DNA from: Triplophysa rosa
Lineage: Eukaryota > Chordata > Actinopteri > Cypriniformes > Nemacheilidae
Direction: 5' to 3'
Assembly: GCF_024868665.1 (NCBI RefSeq)
Contig: NC_079900.1
Coordinates: 5,581,038-5,645,037, forward strand
Length of the DNA stretch: 64,000 nucleotides
Shown here: one piece after another, positions 29,773 to 43,413 of the stretch
Layout of the letters: the number at the start of each line of letters is the position of its first letter
Numbering within the stretch: the stretch's first letter is position 1
Position numbers and translations under genes: made by a program
Notes under the pieces: model-generated
What the model was told of the DNA's origin: nothing
The model's database searches: none
The model's input: only the letters and a program-made list of their open reading frames with translations

Positions 29773-32702
29773 GGCCCAATCCCAATTCTATTTTCTACCC
29801 CTTCGCCTACCCCTCGCCCCTTCCCCTTGCTCCTTGAAACAAAGTGGCAAGGGGAAGGGCTACAAATTTTCCGAGAAGAAATGGGACACCACTATATACT
29901 TATACGTCATCATATACGTCGTTGCTAGCTCATTACATCAGAGGACATGCTATGAAGTTAAATTAGAAAGATCTTTTAAATGAAAAGATTTGCATGCGCA
30001 GGATAACATTTGTAAAAGCGTACGTGACATTGCAAGCGTAAAATAAATGTGCATTCGCAAAAAAGTTTTGTAAAGGTGTAAATCAAGCTGCAAGCGAAAG
30101 AAAACAAGTTTTGCAGCATTGCATCATTTTTCGTAAGCGTAATTCATGAGTTGAGAACGGCAACTTCATATTACGTCAAATAATTATGATCTGTATTCTT
30201 CTGACCTCCGTTTTTTCCACGTTTACACTTTTGGCACGTTTTTTGCACTGAAATACGGCCAAAAGCATTGCGAGTCTGTAAACAGAGGTGTGCGTGCAAA
30301 AACAATGGTATTATGAACTGCAAAACGGATTCATCGCGCAGAACCTGTCTTTGTGTGTGTAAAATAAATCTGTTGCAAACGTCTTGCCTACGCAGGCGAA
30401 AACTGTTTCTTGCAGTAAACCGATGTGCACGGTTCCGTCTCGCGTGTACACTTTTGGCACGATTCTCGCACTAATTTGAGTTTGCAAGTGTGAAGGGGGA
30501 GGCGGGGCTACCTTCTTGTGACCAATCAAATGAGGTTCCTGATGACTCATCTTTTTCTCTTATCTGATTGGTTCAATAACGCGCCAGTCAAGCAGACACT
30601 TTAATGCCGTGGTCACCAACCCTGCTCCTGGAGATCGACCGTCCTGAAGATTTCAGCTCTAACCCCAATCAAACACACCTGAACTATCTAATCAAGGTGT
30701 TCAGGTTTGCTTGATAATTACAGACAGGAGTGCTGAAGCAGGGTTGGAGCTGCAGTCTGCAGGACGGTCGATCTCCAGGAACAGGGTTGGTGACCACTGC
30801 TTTAATGCATGCACCCAGGCGATCATAGATATCTAATACTTAATATATACGATTCTTTAATCATTTAGCTGATTGACATGTGTTGATACTGAATTCTTAG
30901 CTGGTGTCTTGGAAAGAAAATCTTGTTTAAAATGTATTGAATTATCAGTGCTATAAATTCTATACATCATGTAAATCTGCTTAAACCATGAACTATAATT
31001 ATACAATCTACAATTAAAACAGTTAATACCAAGTTTCTAGGTCTCGCGTTTATGCAGTGCTTCTTCCCAACAATACCAGAAGCCATAATTTACTGCAAAT
31101 GGCTGAGATTTTGGTGACTCAACACGTTTTTATATATTTAAACTATTTATGCAGGAAATTTATAAAATGTGCATAGCTAATATGCATAGTATGCTAAATC
31201 CTGGGAAAACCTAAACTCCAATAAGTCTTAATCAATTGGTTGTGGACTAAGCAGGTGGGACAGTCGCAAATGAAGCCTATCCAATACAGCATCCATCATC
31301 AAATCCTTAAGAGACCATTAAAATAACAGTGTAAATTCTCATACATTTGGAGTTAACAGTTTTAATTATAGATTGCAGCATCAGTTCAATGGTTTAAGCA
31401 CATTTTCATGATGTACAGAATTTATATCCTTATGAAATTAACCATGTTTTTATAGTAGCAACCATGGTGTTAGGATTACCATTGGCAAACCCAGTTTTAC
31501 TGTGGTTAAACAATTATTTTTTAATTTTCGTAAGGGTATATAGTAGTAATTCAACACATGTCAGTCAGGTTAATGTTTAAAGAATCGTGTACAAATGAGA
31601 TATCTATGATCGCGTGGGTGCATGCATTAAAGTGTCTGATGTCTGCTTGACTGGCGCGTTATTGAACCAATCAGATAAGAGAAAAAGATGAGTCATCAGG
31701 AACCTCATTTGATTGGTCACAAGAAGGTAGCCCCGCCTCCCCCTTCACGCTTGCAAACTCAAATTAGTGCGAGAATCGTGCCGAAAGTGTACGCGCGAGA
31801 CGGAACCGTACACATCGGTTTACTGTAATAAACAGTTTTGCGTAGGCAAGACGTTTGCAACAGATTTATTTTACACACACAAAGACAGGTTCTGCGCGAT
31901 GAATCCGTTTTGCAGTTCATAACACCATTGTTTTTGCACGCACACCTCTGTTTACAGACTCGCAATGCTTTTGGCCGTATTTCAGCGCAAAAATCGTGCC
32001 AAAAGTGTAAGCGTGGAAAAAACGGAGGTCAGAAGAATACAGATCATAATTATTTTACGTAATATGAAGTTGCCGTTTCACAACACATGAATTATGCTTA
32101 CGAAAAATGATACAATGCTGCAAAACTTGTTTTCTTTCGCTTGCAGCTTGATTTACACCGTTACAAAACTTTTTTGCGAATGCACATTTATTTTACGCTT
32201 GCAATGTCACGTACGCTTTTACAAATGTTATCCTGCGCATGCAAATCTTTTAGGCACGATTCTACCTTCATAACATGCGCCGATGCACCGGGTGTATGAC
32301 ATAAAAATATTTTTTCTAATATCGTGCAATCAGTGCTGTCCGTTAGCAAACTTTAGAGATTTTTTTTGCAAATGTTAAAAGAACATCACCGTAAATACAA
32401 ACACAAGATTGAATGTAACATACATAAAATGAAAAATTGTCATAAAAATCCTTATTAATGGCAAAAATTACTTACATTTATGGGTCTGCTTGCTCGAGTG
32501 AGCAGCCATGTTGGAAATTTCTCTTAGCCCTTAGTTTGAAGTGAGGTCCCGAAAAATCTTCATTTGAAGGGCTGGCCCTTCCCCTTACCTCTACCCCTCC
32601 AACCAAAAGAGAATTGATACACCCCTACCCCTTCACGTGAACGCGCCAAACGGAGGGTATAGGGGAAAGTGTAGGGGTAAGGGGTAGAATTGGGATTGGG
32701 CC
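29773..32702. mobile_element. Harbinger-like fold-back element, TTA duplication
   Basis: The outer ends GGCCCAATCCCAATTCTA and its inverse are flanked by TTA (29770-29772, 32703-32705), the 3-bp TWA duplication typical of PIF/Harbinger. Inside, nearly the whole element is one palindrome: about 29985-31110 mirrors about 31120-32253, with arms that stay alike over roughly 1 kb. No transposase ORF is present. The left arm is interrupted by a 193-bp hAT MITE missing from the right arm. A second left end of the same family occurs at 35259-35349. Confidence 0.8.
30607..30799. mobile_element. hAT-type MITE nested in the fold-back element
   Basis: The ends CCGTGGTCACCAACCCTG and CAGGGTTGGTGACCACTG are inverted, with an exact 8-bp duplication CTTTAATG (30599-30606, 30800-30807). 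The matching site in the other palindrome arm (about 31623-31634) is empty, which directly confirms the insertion. Confidence 0.92.
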
Positions 32703-32835
32703 TTACTCTTGCCATAATCGCCATGCTTTTATCATTTTATTATTTTGTTTATATTTATACAGTAATATAATATTAAGTGGTTCATTGGCTTGTAATCATA
32801 GAGAAACCACCTTAAGTTTTAATAGCACCATATTT

Positions 32836-33497
32836 TTAAAGGGGTGCTGCAACGGTGCGTCATGCATTCTGATTTATTTACAATGTTTAACGTGCCGTCT
32901 TCTCATGCTTATTAACATGGTCAACTTGTCAGCGATCGTACAGGTTTCGGAAAGTTTTTTTCGAACATATAAAACTGTTTCGTAACAACTTTTCTTAGTC
33001 CTTTATTGGACAATTCTCCCGGAAAAGCACGCGGCAGCAAGGAGAGCAGGAGAAGGAGCATGCGCAGACGTCACTTTCACTTGTGTGCAGGAGAGAGAGA
33101 GAGAGAGAGCATACGTTCGCGAAGTTCAGGTGTTTGTTTGTTCACTGCATTTGGGTGATGAATGTTATATAAATGGTGGAAATAACGCTGGATTTGGAGA
33201 TCGTTTGAAACTGATATATGGAGCAGTCCCAGCGCTAAAAGATGCCGGACATGAACCGCATGCGGTGAGTGAAACTGATGTCTGTGTTTTATTGGCAATG
33301 GGAGCGCACGTATGCTTTACTTCAGCCTACCCCTCCCCCCCGCACGCGCCGTATGCTTTTGGAAAAAATCGTACAGCTGTATCTAAATGTGATCAAACTA
33401 AATACTCTTGGAAGATACAAAGTATGCAATACTACTCTATAGGTACTCAAGATTAATATGAGATTGGCAGAAACCGCGTGTGTTAGGGCCGCTTTAA
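32836..33497 (-). mobile_element. THAP-fragment element, copy B (inverted)
   Basis: It is in the opposite orientation to copy A at 16164, with ends TTTTAAAGGGGTGCTGC and GGGCCGCTTTAA. The plus strand (33085-33300) encodes VQVFVCSLHLGDECYINGG then LKLIYGAVPALKDAG, the same THAP-like fragment. A short GA run lies at 33098-33110. Confidence 0.72.
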
Positions 33498-33664
33498 AGG
33501 TATTATATAGCACCTTTGTCAAATGCTGCTCTGTAGAATCTCATCCGGTGTAGACAGGGTGTACGAAAAAGCTGTGTGCGCAGATTTAACGCAAATACTC
33601 AAATCTTGAATCAGCATAATACATTTAACACAGCCTAATTGCGCAGCATTTGCACATATACGAC

Positions 33665-34150
33665 TTACTGTACTTGAATATACCATTTGTCTGTCAAGTA
33701 TTCACAGAAGAGATGGGTTTTAAGTAGTTTTTTGAATGTTGTGAGAGATGTGGTTGACCGGACCGAGTTTGGAAGAATGTTCCACCAGGAAGGAGTTGTG
33801 AAGGAGAATGAGCGGGGTGTAGGAGTGTAGGAGGGTGTGAAAGTATCTCGGTGCAGATCCAGTGATAGTCCTGTAGGCAAGCATTAGTAACTTGAATCTG
33901 ATACAGGCTTCAACCGGTAGCCAGTGGAGAGAGATGAACAGGGGTGTCACATGAGCACTTTTGGCCTGTTGGAATACGATGCGTGCTGCAGCGTTCTGAA
34001 CCAGCTGGAGTGGTTTGATAGCCTTTGCAGGAAGACCAGCAAGGAGAGCATTGCAGTAGTCCAACCTTGAGATTACCAGGGCCTGGACAAGGAGTTGTGC
34101 CGCATGTTCAGTGAGATAGGGTCTAACCTTTCTAATGCGTGAGGCTACAC
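33665..34150 (-). pseudogene. 3' fragment of a non-LTR retrotransposon RT gene
   Basis: On the minus strand MDYCNALLAGLPAKAIKPLQ and LVQNAAARIV, then LHWLPV, match the C-terminal end of fish LINE reverse transcriptases. The frame breaks near 33870, and the tail (PSWWNILPNSVRS then FKKLLKTHLF) continues in another frame. It is 5'-truncated and dead. Confidence 0.8.
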
Positions 34151-35258
34151 TTCGTCGCGTTAGAATTTTAAGGTTCTATCTGACATTTTGGTCAAAATTG
34201 AGTTATTCACGTATTCTTATTCTGTGACAACATTTTGGGACTTTTTTGAGAAAACAAAAAGGTTCTATCTACAAAATCGAATTATAATTGGGTTCTATAA
34301 GGTTATATCTGTGAGCCAATCAGCACTTTAAATGCACATAAGACTACAGTATTTTTTGTTTTGTTTTAGGTTTTGTTGAGGAGATTATTTTTATGTATTT
34401 ATAAACTAGCCAGCAGTGCTAGCTTGCTAATTCTTTTGTTTACATACACTCTCATAATGCAATTAGTGCCTTAAAGGTGCAGTCATTGAAATCTAGCGGC
34501 AAGGTTGCGAATTGCAACCAACCACTCACTCCACCCCTCCCGTTCGAAACACTACGACAGCTGACAGAACATGGCGAATTATATGCAAGGGGACCCGCGG
34601 TTTATGTAGATAGAAATAGCTCATTCTAAGGTAATAAAAACATAACGCTTCATTGTGTAAGCTCTTTATACACCTATGAAGATATAGTTATGTATATTAT
34701 ATTGCATTTCTGGCAATAGATCGACTGCCGGCCACACAAACATAATAAAACATAACATAAAATCCAGGCCTGGTTCTCTCTCGTCCTTCACCGCTGTCGC
34801 TCCTCCTTTTATGCTTCCGGAGCTCCTCCATGAGAGATGCGAGACCGGTGCAACGCGCAGCTGACGCTCATTATCACTCGCGTCACCAGCCACGCGCCGT
34901 TCCCTCATGGCCCTCGTCCCGCTCTGCTTGTCACAAACGGCATGCATAACATAGCCTAATAAAGGTGATTGGTGTCATCTGTCAATGATATAATTTATTA
35001 AATAAAAATGACTGTAAAATAACACCACCATTTCTCCTTTTTTTATGCAAAACATTTTACAGTTTATGAACGGGGTGTAAAAACATAGAAGTCTATAAAC
35101 ACACACACTGGGTTTACTGCATGATTCCTTAAATACATATTACATGGAGCAATGAGTTTAATGTAACATTGATGCATTTTAAAACCTTTCATAAATGTAG
35201 ATCAAATTTAATGTACTCTATTTAAAGATGGTTTTTAAATGGATGTTGTACACTGTAA
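34013..35258. repeat. Direct duplication, copy 1 (allele with insertion)
   Basis: Nearly identical to 35351-36596 at an offset of 1,338 bases, including the same 93-codon ORF shadow. Only a few single-base differences are seen, for example TACAGTTTATG against TACAGCTTATG. Copy 1 ends exactly where a Harbinger-type end begins. Confidence 0.9.
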
Positions 35259-35350
35259 GGCCCAATCCCAATTCTATTTTCTACCCCTTCGCCTACCCCT
35301 CGCCCCTTCCCCTTGCCTCTTGAAACAAAGTGGCAAGGGGAAGGGCTACN
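35259..35350. mobile_element. Left end of a Harbinger-like element, cut by an assembly gap
   Basis: GGCCCAATCCCAATTCTA and the following 70 bases repeat the left end of the element at 29773. It follows TAA, a TWA target. The sequence stops at the only N in the window (35350). Confidence 0.85.
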
Positions 35351-36596
35351 GTTTGATAGCCTTTGCAGGAAGACCAGCAAGGAGAGCATTGCAGTAGTCC
35401 AACCTTGAGATTACCAGGGCCTGGACAAGGAGTTGTGCCGCATGTTCAGTGAGATAGGGTCTAACCTTTCTAATGCGTGAGGCTACACTTCGTCGCGTTA
35501 GAATTTTAAGGTTCTATCTGACATTTTGGTCAAAATTGAGTTATTCACGTATTCTTATTCTGTGACAACATTTTGGGACTTTTTTGAGAAAACAAAAAGG
35601 TTCTATCTACAAAATCGAATTATAATTGGGTTCTATAAGGTTATATCTGTGAGCCAATCAGCACTTTAAATGCACATAAGACTACAGTATTTTTTGTTTT
35701 GTTTTAGGTTTTGTTGAGGAGATTATTTTTATGTATTTATAAACTAGCCAGCAGTGCTAGCTTGCTAATTCTTTTGTTTACATACACTCTCATAATGCAA
35801 TTAGTGCCTTAAAGGTGCAGTCATTGAAATCTAGCGGCAAGGTTGCGAATTGCAACCAACCACTCACTCCACCCCTCCCGTTCGAAACACTACGACAGCT
35901 GACAGAACATGGCGAATTATATGCAAGGGGACCCGCGGTTTATGTAGATAGAAATAGCTCATTCTAAGGTAATAAAAACATAACGCTTCATTGTGTAAGC
36001 TCTTTATACACCTATGAAGATATAGTTATGTATATTATATTGCATTTCTGGCAATAGATCGACTGCCGGCCACACAAACATAATAAAACATAACATAAAA
36101 TCCAGGCCTGGTTCTCTCTCGTCCTTCACCGCTGTCGCTCCTCCTTTTATGCTTCCGGAGCTCCTCCATGAGAGATGCGAGACCGGTGCAACGCGCAGCT
36201 GACGCTCATTATCACTCGCGTCACCAGCCACGCGCCGTTCCCTCATGGCCCTCGTCCCGCTCTGCTTGTCACAAACGGCATGCATAACATAGCCTAATAA
36301 AGGTGATTGGTGTCATCTGTCAATGATATAATTTATTAAATAAAAATGACTGTAAAATAACACCACCATTTCTCCTTTTTTTATGCAAAACATTTTACAG
36401 CTTATGAACGGGGTGTAAAAACATAGAAGTCTATAAACACACACACTGGGTTTACTGCATGATTCCTTAAATACATATTACATGGAGCAATGAGTTTTAT
36501 GTAACATTGATGCATTTTAAAACCTTTCATAAATGTAGATCAAAATTAATGTGCTCTATTTAAAGATGGTTTTTAAATGGATGTTGTACACTGTAA
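35351..36596. repeat. Direct duplication, copy 2 (empty allele)
   Basis: It repeats copy 1 and runs on past the insertion point into the rest of a MITE (36589-36990). Its first 140 bases are again part of the LINE fragment. It is best read as the second haplotype of the same locus. Confidence 0.9.
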
Positions 36597-36990
36597 GACT
36601 GTGCTGTAATTTCGCCGCAGGTTTGCCAGTAATTTACTGTAGATTTAATGTACAATTTTGTTTTAAGCATAAACTTACCTAGTTTATATATTTTCTTTCA
36701 TAAAACAAGACTAAATATCTTGGGTCACTTTTCTTGTTATGTATCGTAATTTAAGAAGTTTTAAATATTTTTACAGAAAACAAGAGAAAATGCTTAGGAA
36801 GAATGTCTTTTTTTGCAGTATTGCTGTGCTAATGCCAGTCTCTTCTTGCTCATTTTGAATCTCAAAAGTTAAAGTGTTTTAATTTTGATTTAAGTAATTG
36901 AAAACAGTACTAATCGGAAAGTATATTAATTAAAGCTACAATAAGTTACTGGCAAACCTGCTGCAAAAACTACAGCAAAGTTTTACAGTG
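36589..36990. mobile_element. TA-flanked MITE (Tc1/mariner type)
   Basis: The left end CACTGTAAGACTGTGCTGTA and right end (inverse CACTGTAAAACTTTGCTGTA) form inverted repeats of about 55 bp, sharing GCAGGTTTGCCAGTAA. TA flanks both sides. The partial copy at 35251-35258 carries the Harbinger insertion. Confidence 0.75.
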
Positions 36991-37000
36991 TATATAAAGG
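36991..37000 (+). promoter_or_regulatory. TATA-like box of the chadl remnant
   Basis: TATATAAAGG directly abuts the right end of the MITE at 36990. It lies upstream of a possible leader exon ending at a donor at 37222 (GCCAAG|GTCTGT). The TA target of the MITE forms part of the box. Confidence 0.4.
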
Positions 37001-38766
37001 CCAAAAAGCATTTGACCAATACAGCTTAGAGAAGATTTTTCTTTGGAGAAAGCTTGTGATGATCAGGAATTGTCATGCAGTCAGAAGGTTTGAAGCACTG
37101 CCCTGAACATCAACTGATGGACCAGTGTGAAGGTTTGTTCAAGAAAACCACAGGGACAGACCTCTGTTTCAGCTTTAACCAGGACACTTTAGAGAGAGGA
37201 AAGTTGGAAACGTGCAGCCAAGGTCTGTTTTTAACATTTTTTTACATATCCATTATTTTAAAGACATGTTTTTTTTGTGAAATCTATAGTTAAACCAGCA
37301 GTGAAAGAGGTAAGTGGCACGTTTTATATAACTGGTTAAAAGCATTTATTATTATTATAGAAATGCATACTTGGCTAATAAGATGTGTTTGAAGGAAGGA
37401 GCGTTATCTGAAAATTGAAAAATAAAGCAACTTTAGATCATTTATTTTGTGTCCCTAATGGACACTTTCTGGTCAAATTCTGGTTAATTTGAATGTTTGG
37501 CAGTGTTATTTCAGTTGAGATGGAAACTATTGACCTCTTAAATTAACATGGTAAGATAATTTGTGTTCATTGAGATTCAATACTTATGCAAGGTTATAAA
37601 CAAATGTTAAAAATGGAAATGAATCAAATGGTTCTCTGTCTGCTCTGTCCATTCATGCACAAAAGGGTAGACCTGCTGTGAAATGTAGTAGCACAGTGTT
37701 AATTTGTACAGCCCTGAATAGGATCAGAGGTCAAAATGCAAGAATTTACCAAATTTGTTCCAAGAAAAAACTCTAAAATGCAGATGCAGACAGTGTCATG
37801 GGATATTTGATGAATTATTCTTTGTGTTTTTTATTCTTTATCTTATTGTAAATTGCACATATAAGTCATTTTTCATCGCAGAACTTCTGTTTTAGGAGGT
37901 CTTCACCATGAGGCTGATGGTAATGCTATTCCTCATGACCTCTATACCCTTGAGTCAAACTGTGACGTGTCCACGCATCTGTGTCTGTGATGACACCAAG
38001 CTCACTGTAACATGCATAGGGAAAAATCTTATGCACATTCCTCCTACCATAAAGGAGGTGAGCCCCAGTTGCTTTCTAAATCCAGTAAAGCTAAATGTGA
38101 CTGCATATTTAATTGCATTATTATAAGCATGCACATCATAATTATCTGTTTTCTCTGTGTTTTGTAGATCACAGTGAAATTGGATCTGAAGAGAAATAAT
38201 CTTGGAGACCTGAGTAAAGGAGCTTTTAAACACACCCCCTACCTGACTCATCTGAACCTGCAGGGATGTAGGATCCACTCGGTAAGAGCAGGAGCGTTTC
38301 GGGGACTTTCCCATTTGGTGCAGCTTGACCTCACCCACAACAACATTGACATCCTCTACCAGGTACATACCAGGTCTCCTTCACATTCTGTGTGTTCCTA
38401 GATGTGCAAGTACAGGATCTGATCTCTGTGGTTATCATGTGTGTTTTAACCATCTCTCTCTGATCAGGAATCATTTGATGGATTATCATCATTGAAGCAG
38501 TTATATTTGGATCGAAACCGCATTGAGGAGATCCACCCTGGAGCGTTTGCTTCATTGCGCTCTTTAAACCTGCTCTCTCTCACCCACAATCAACTTGTCT
38601 ACCGTCTAACATGATGTTTCAGGTAGATCACCACTTCTAAGTGAATTGTAGATGGTTCTTGATAATTCCTAAACTTTCCTAATCATTCCTATTCATTTTT
38701 TGGTTTGGAACCTTAATAATCTCTTTGTTGAAACCACGGTTACAGATTAATCTTTTTATTTCTAAA

Positions 38767-38942
38767 TGAAGAGTTCATTTGCAAAAACAGAAAACATCGT
38801 TTTTGAATTTTTTCAAAAAGTAAGTTTTGTTTTATTTGCATTCCAATTAATATCAATCAAGCAGTAAGGTTGTTTTACATTTTTTTAAGTAATAATAATA
38901 AAAAAACATAACACAATTAAACACAAAAAAACTGTTCTTTGA
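38767..38942. mobile_element. Short AT-rich MITE, second copy
   Basis: Starts TGAAGAGTTCATTTGCAAAA and ends near AAACTGTTCTTTGA. It shares internal blocks with 8166-8335. It lies in an intron of the chadl remnant. Confidence 0.5.
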
Positions 38943-39163
38943 CTATCTGTTTGTGCAAATATTTCTTAACCAATGTTTGTGTCTGTCTCCCAGGGGATGT
39001 TGAATATCCAGTTGTTACGTTTGAGTCATAACTCTTTAAATAATCTGGCAAGTGAAGCGTTTGCTGGCCTTCTCACACTTACTCAGTTGAACCTGGATCA
39101 TAATGAGCTTCAGTTCTTTCCTACAAAAACTATGACCAGGTATCTCTTTTATTGCTCTATTAA

Positions 39164-39345
39164 ATGGATAGTTCACCCCAAAATAATTCTGTCATCATTT
39201 ATTCACCCTCATCCCATTCAAAATGACTCTTTCTTCTGTGGAACACATAAGAAGATATTTTGAGAAATGTCTCAGTGGTTTTGTGTCCATAAAATGGAAG
39301 TCAATGCGGGTCACTGTTGTTTGGTTTCTTCTGAGTTCTGCAGAA
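39164..39345. mobile_element. Palindromic MITE, GGATAGTTCACC family, partial
   Basis: ATGGATAGTTCACCCCAAAA starts a copy that lacks its mirrored end. It lies in the chadl remnant after exon 39139. Confidence 0.7.
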
Positions 39346-40656
39346 GATAAAAGGCTACAGGTTTGGATTTAAATGCAGATAAATAAACGATGAAAGGATT
39401 TTTAAAACTCTAGCTTTTATAGTAAAAGTTAAGGGAAAACAGGCTTCTGATATTTTATATATCAAATTATATATAAAATATGTTTTTCACTGTTCTTTAT
39501 AATTGCCCCTCTTTCAGATTATTGGAGTTGACTCACCTTGACATGAGTTATAATCCCATGACATATCTAGTGGAGGAGAGTGTGACAATGCCAAAACTCA
39601 CACACCTGTTTTTGAAGCACATGGCTTTACAGGATCTGTCAGTATCAGCTCTGTCTCTCTCTCCCTTCATCTCTCATCTGGACCTGAGCTACAACCAGCT
39701 CCCTTACATACAGGCCCTCACGGGAACTACACAGCTCACCGGCCTTAACCTCACTGGTACGCTGACATAAATACAACATTTTGAATTTTGTTGTAATATT
39801 AATAATCATTTTTATATGTAAGATAATTGTAAACCCTGTCCATCTGAAACATTATTCTGAACTTTTTAAAATGTCAAGATCAATGATATAATAAAATAAA
39901 AATACAGAGATCTTTTTCATCCTAAAACTCCTTTTGTGTTTCTTCATTTACATGTTTTTTATCGAGACATTAATGCTGATGAAAAATGCAGTTACAAACT
40001 CTCAAATCTCTTAGAGACTCAAGATCAATTTATTGTATGTTGCTTTTGCTAAATTTGCTAAATGAATAAATGTAATATAAAATGCAACGCTGTGTCTCAT
40101 TCGCTGTCCTTTAGGAAACCCCATCAGATGTACCTGTTTACTGCAGGGCCTGAAGATATGGACACAGGAGTCCGGGATAAAGCTTTATGGTGCCTGTGCT
40201 TGGCCGCCACACCTCTCAGATGAACCTTTGGAGAATGTGCAGGAACAGGACCTCCGCTGCAGACAACAAGACGAGTTGATGCCAGATGATACAGAGAAGG
40301 AAGGAGAGGCGAAAACTGAGGATGAAAAGATTACACCAAAAATCAAGCCCAAGAAAAATAACAAATGTCGTAAGAATTGCGACTGTGAGGTGAGAAAAAG
40401 TCAGAGAAGGAGACGATTATTGATTTGTCGCCTTCTTTTCTATAACTATCCTCTTCCTCTCTCCGTCAGTCTGATGCTCGACACGCTACCTGTGAGGAAC
40501 GTGGTCACACCAAAGTGCCCACTGGTTTCCCTGGCACCACTCTCCTTTTGAACATGCGTGGCAACCGCTTCCATTATCTCCCTGGCAACAGTTTCCCTGT
40601 TCCCTGGTCTGTAAAGAGCTGTTTGAATACATAAATGTTTCGCATAATAGTTAACA

Positions 40657-40728
40657 GGTTCTATGGTGTAATGGTTAGCACTCTGGACTCTGAATCCAGC
40701 GATCCGAGTTCAAATCTCGGTAGAACCT
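40657..40728 (+). tRNA. tRNA-Gln (anticodon CTG)
   Basis: A 72-base cloverleaf: acceptor GGTTCTA pairs with TAGAACC and is followed by discriminator T. The D-arm contains TGGTGTAATGGTTAGCA, the anticodon loop has CTCTGAA with CTG in the centre, and the T-arm has GAGTTCAAATCTC. Boxes A and B of RNA polymerase III are intact. A TTTTCTCTTTTC stretch 3' of the gene can act as a terminator. Confidence 0.96.
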
Positions 40729-40875
40729 ACTGTTTTCTCTTTTCGGACGTTTAATACACTATTGTCTAAGTATGTTAATTTAGTTACAACATTCTTGCGT
40801 TTAAACAAACACGAATAATGCTGCCCAGTATACAACATTGCTTTAATGCGTCGACGTAAGGTACATTAAACCTGA

Positions 40876-42493
<1,618 letters not shown>

Positions 42494-43116
42494 CAGCGTC
42501 TGGACTGATTCAGCATTTCCATCAGGCATCATTCCTTCTGTTTAGATGCCGCTGTTTTCTTGTTAAATAGATGTATTAGTACAGCGTTAAATTGTTGATT
42601 TTTTATTTCTGTGCAGCATACAAGGCTGTAAATTATGAATAAAGTCTCTCTAGAGTCCATATGGTTTGGTTTATTTTTTACTCTTTATAAGAGAATTAAA
42701 CTAAAGCAAGTATGCTTTAAACCACTGCATTAATGTGAAAACATTTTTTAATTTAATTCTTGTTGATTTTTTTTAGTTATGTAGATCAGTGCACAAATGA
42801 TGAGATGGCCAAGATATAGTAAAATTATACCTAGACAAGAACAAAATAAGCAAGTTTCTTTTAAATTTTGCGTTTTAATGACTAATAAAATGGCCGAAAT
42901 AACTTGTCAAGCAAGTTATCATCGCATAATTGTAAGAATGTGTCATCAAATAATCGTCCTTTCATAACGGAAAGTTTTGTAATATGTTATCACTGGCCAA
43001 AATTTTGTAATGCACCAAACTGCATTTGGTTATACTTTAGGTGAATTTGTCTGCTCTAATATTAACACTAGAAGATTTCAACTTGAAATCATTACTTATG
43101 GGGAAATTACAGACTT

Positions 43117-43413
43117 TTAAAAGGGATAGTTCACCCCCCCAAAAAAATCTGTCATTTACTCACCTTCGAGTTCTGTTGAACACAAAATATATTTTGAAGA
43201 AATGTAGGAAAGCAAACAGTTCTGGGGCACTTTGACTACCATTGTCATTTTCCTACTATGGTAGTCAATGGGGTCCAAGAACTGTTTGGTTACTGTTATT
43301 CTTCCAAATATCTTTCTGTGTTCAAGCAAACAAAGAATTTTAAACAGTTTTGTAACAACTAGAGAGTGAGTAATTCAGGACAGATTTTTAATTCTAGGGT
43401 GAACTATCCCTTT
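43117..43413. mobile_element. Palindromic MITE, GGATAGTTCACC family
   Basis: Ends AAAAGGGATAGTTCACCC and GGGTGAACTATCCCTTT are near-perfect inverted repeats. It lies between rbx1 and st13, whose 3' ends converge. Confidence 0.82.

Larger units (their letters stand above)
37908..40620 (+). pseudogene. chadl: Chondroadherin-like (chadl), frameshifted and 3'-truncated
   Basis: Exons are read as 37896-38057 (ATG 37908, signal peptide MRLMVMLFLMTSIPLSQT), 38168-38362, 38468-38622, 38994-39139, 39518-39756, 40115-40389 and 40470-about 40610. The protein is a small extracellular leucine-rich-repeat protein: a cysteine-rich N-cap (CPRICVC), about ten LRRs, a C-cap (NPIRCTCLLQ), an acidic/basic linker, then the start of a second LRR block (CRKNCDCE then GFPGTTLLLNMRGN). 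Human CHADL has two full LRR blocks. Here exon 38468-38622 is 155 bases, one short of the 156 needed to keep phase, and meets TGA at 38612-38614. The second block stops after its first repeat, and a tRNA and rbx1 follow. It is probably a decayed copy; a sequencing error could explain the frameshift but not the missing 3' half. Confidence 0.8.

Noticed and set aside
34666..36285. Two identical 93-codon ORFs as a duplicated gene
   Set aside because: They lie in the allelic duplication, match no known protein, and have no splice or promoter context.
37075..37293. 72-codon ORF as the true start of chadl
   Set aside because: It ends before the next exon and chadl has a good signal peptide at ATG 37908; this stretch is better read as a leader exon.
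38612..38614. In-frame TGA in the chadl remnant as a possible selenocysteine codon
   Set aside because: The exon is one base short of the phase needed by the next exon, so the TGA comes from a frameshift; the family has no selenocysteine.
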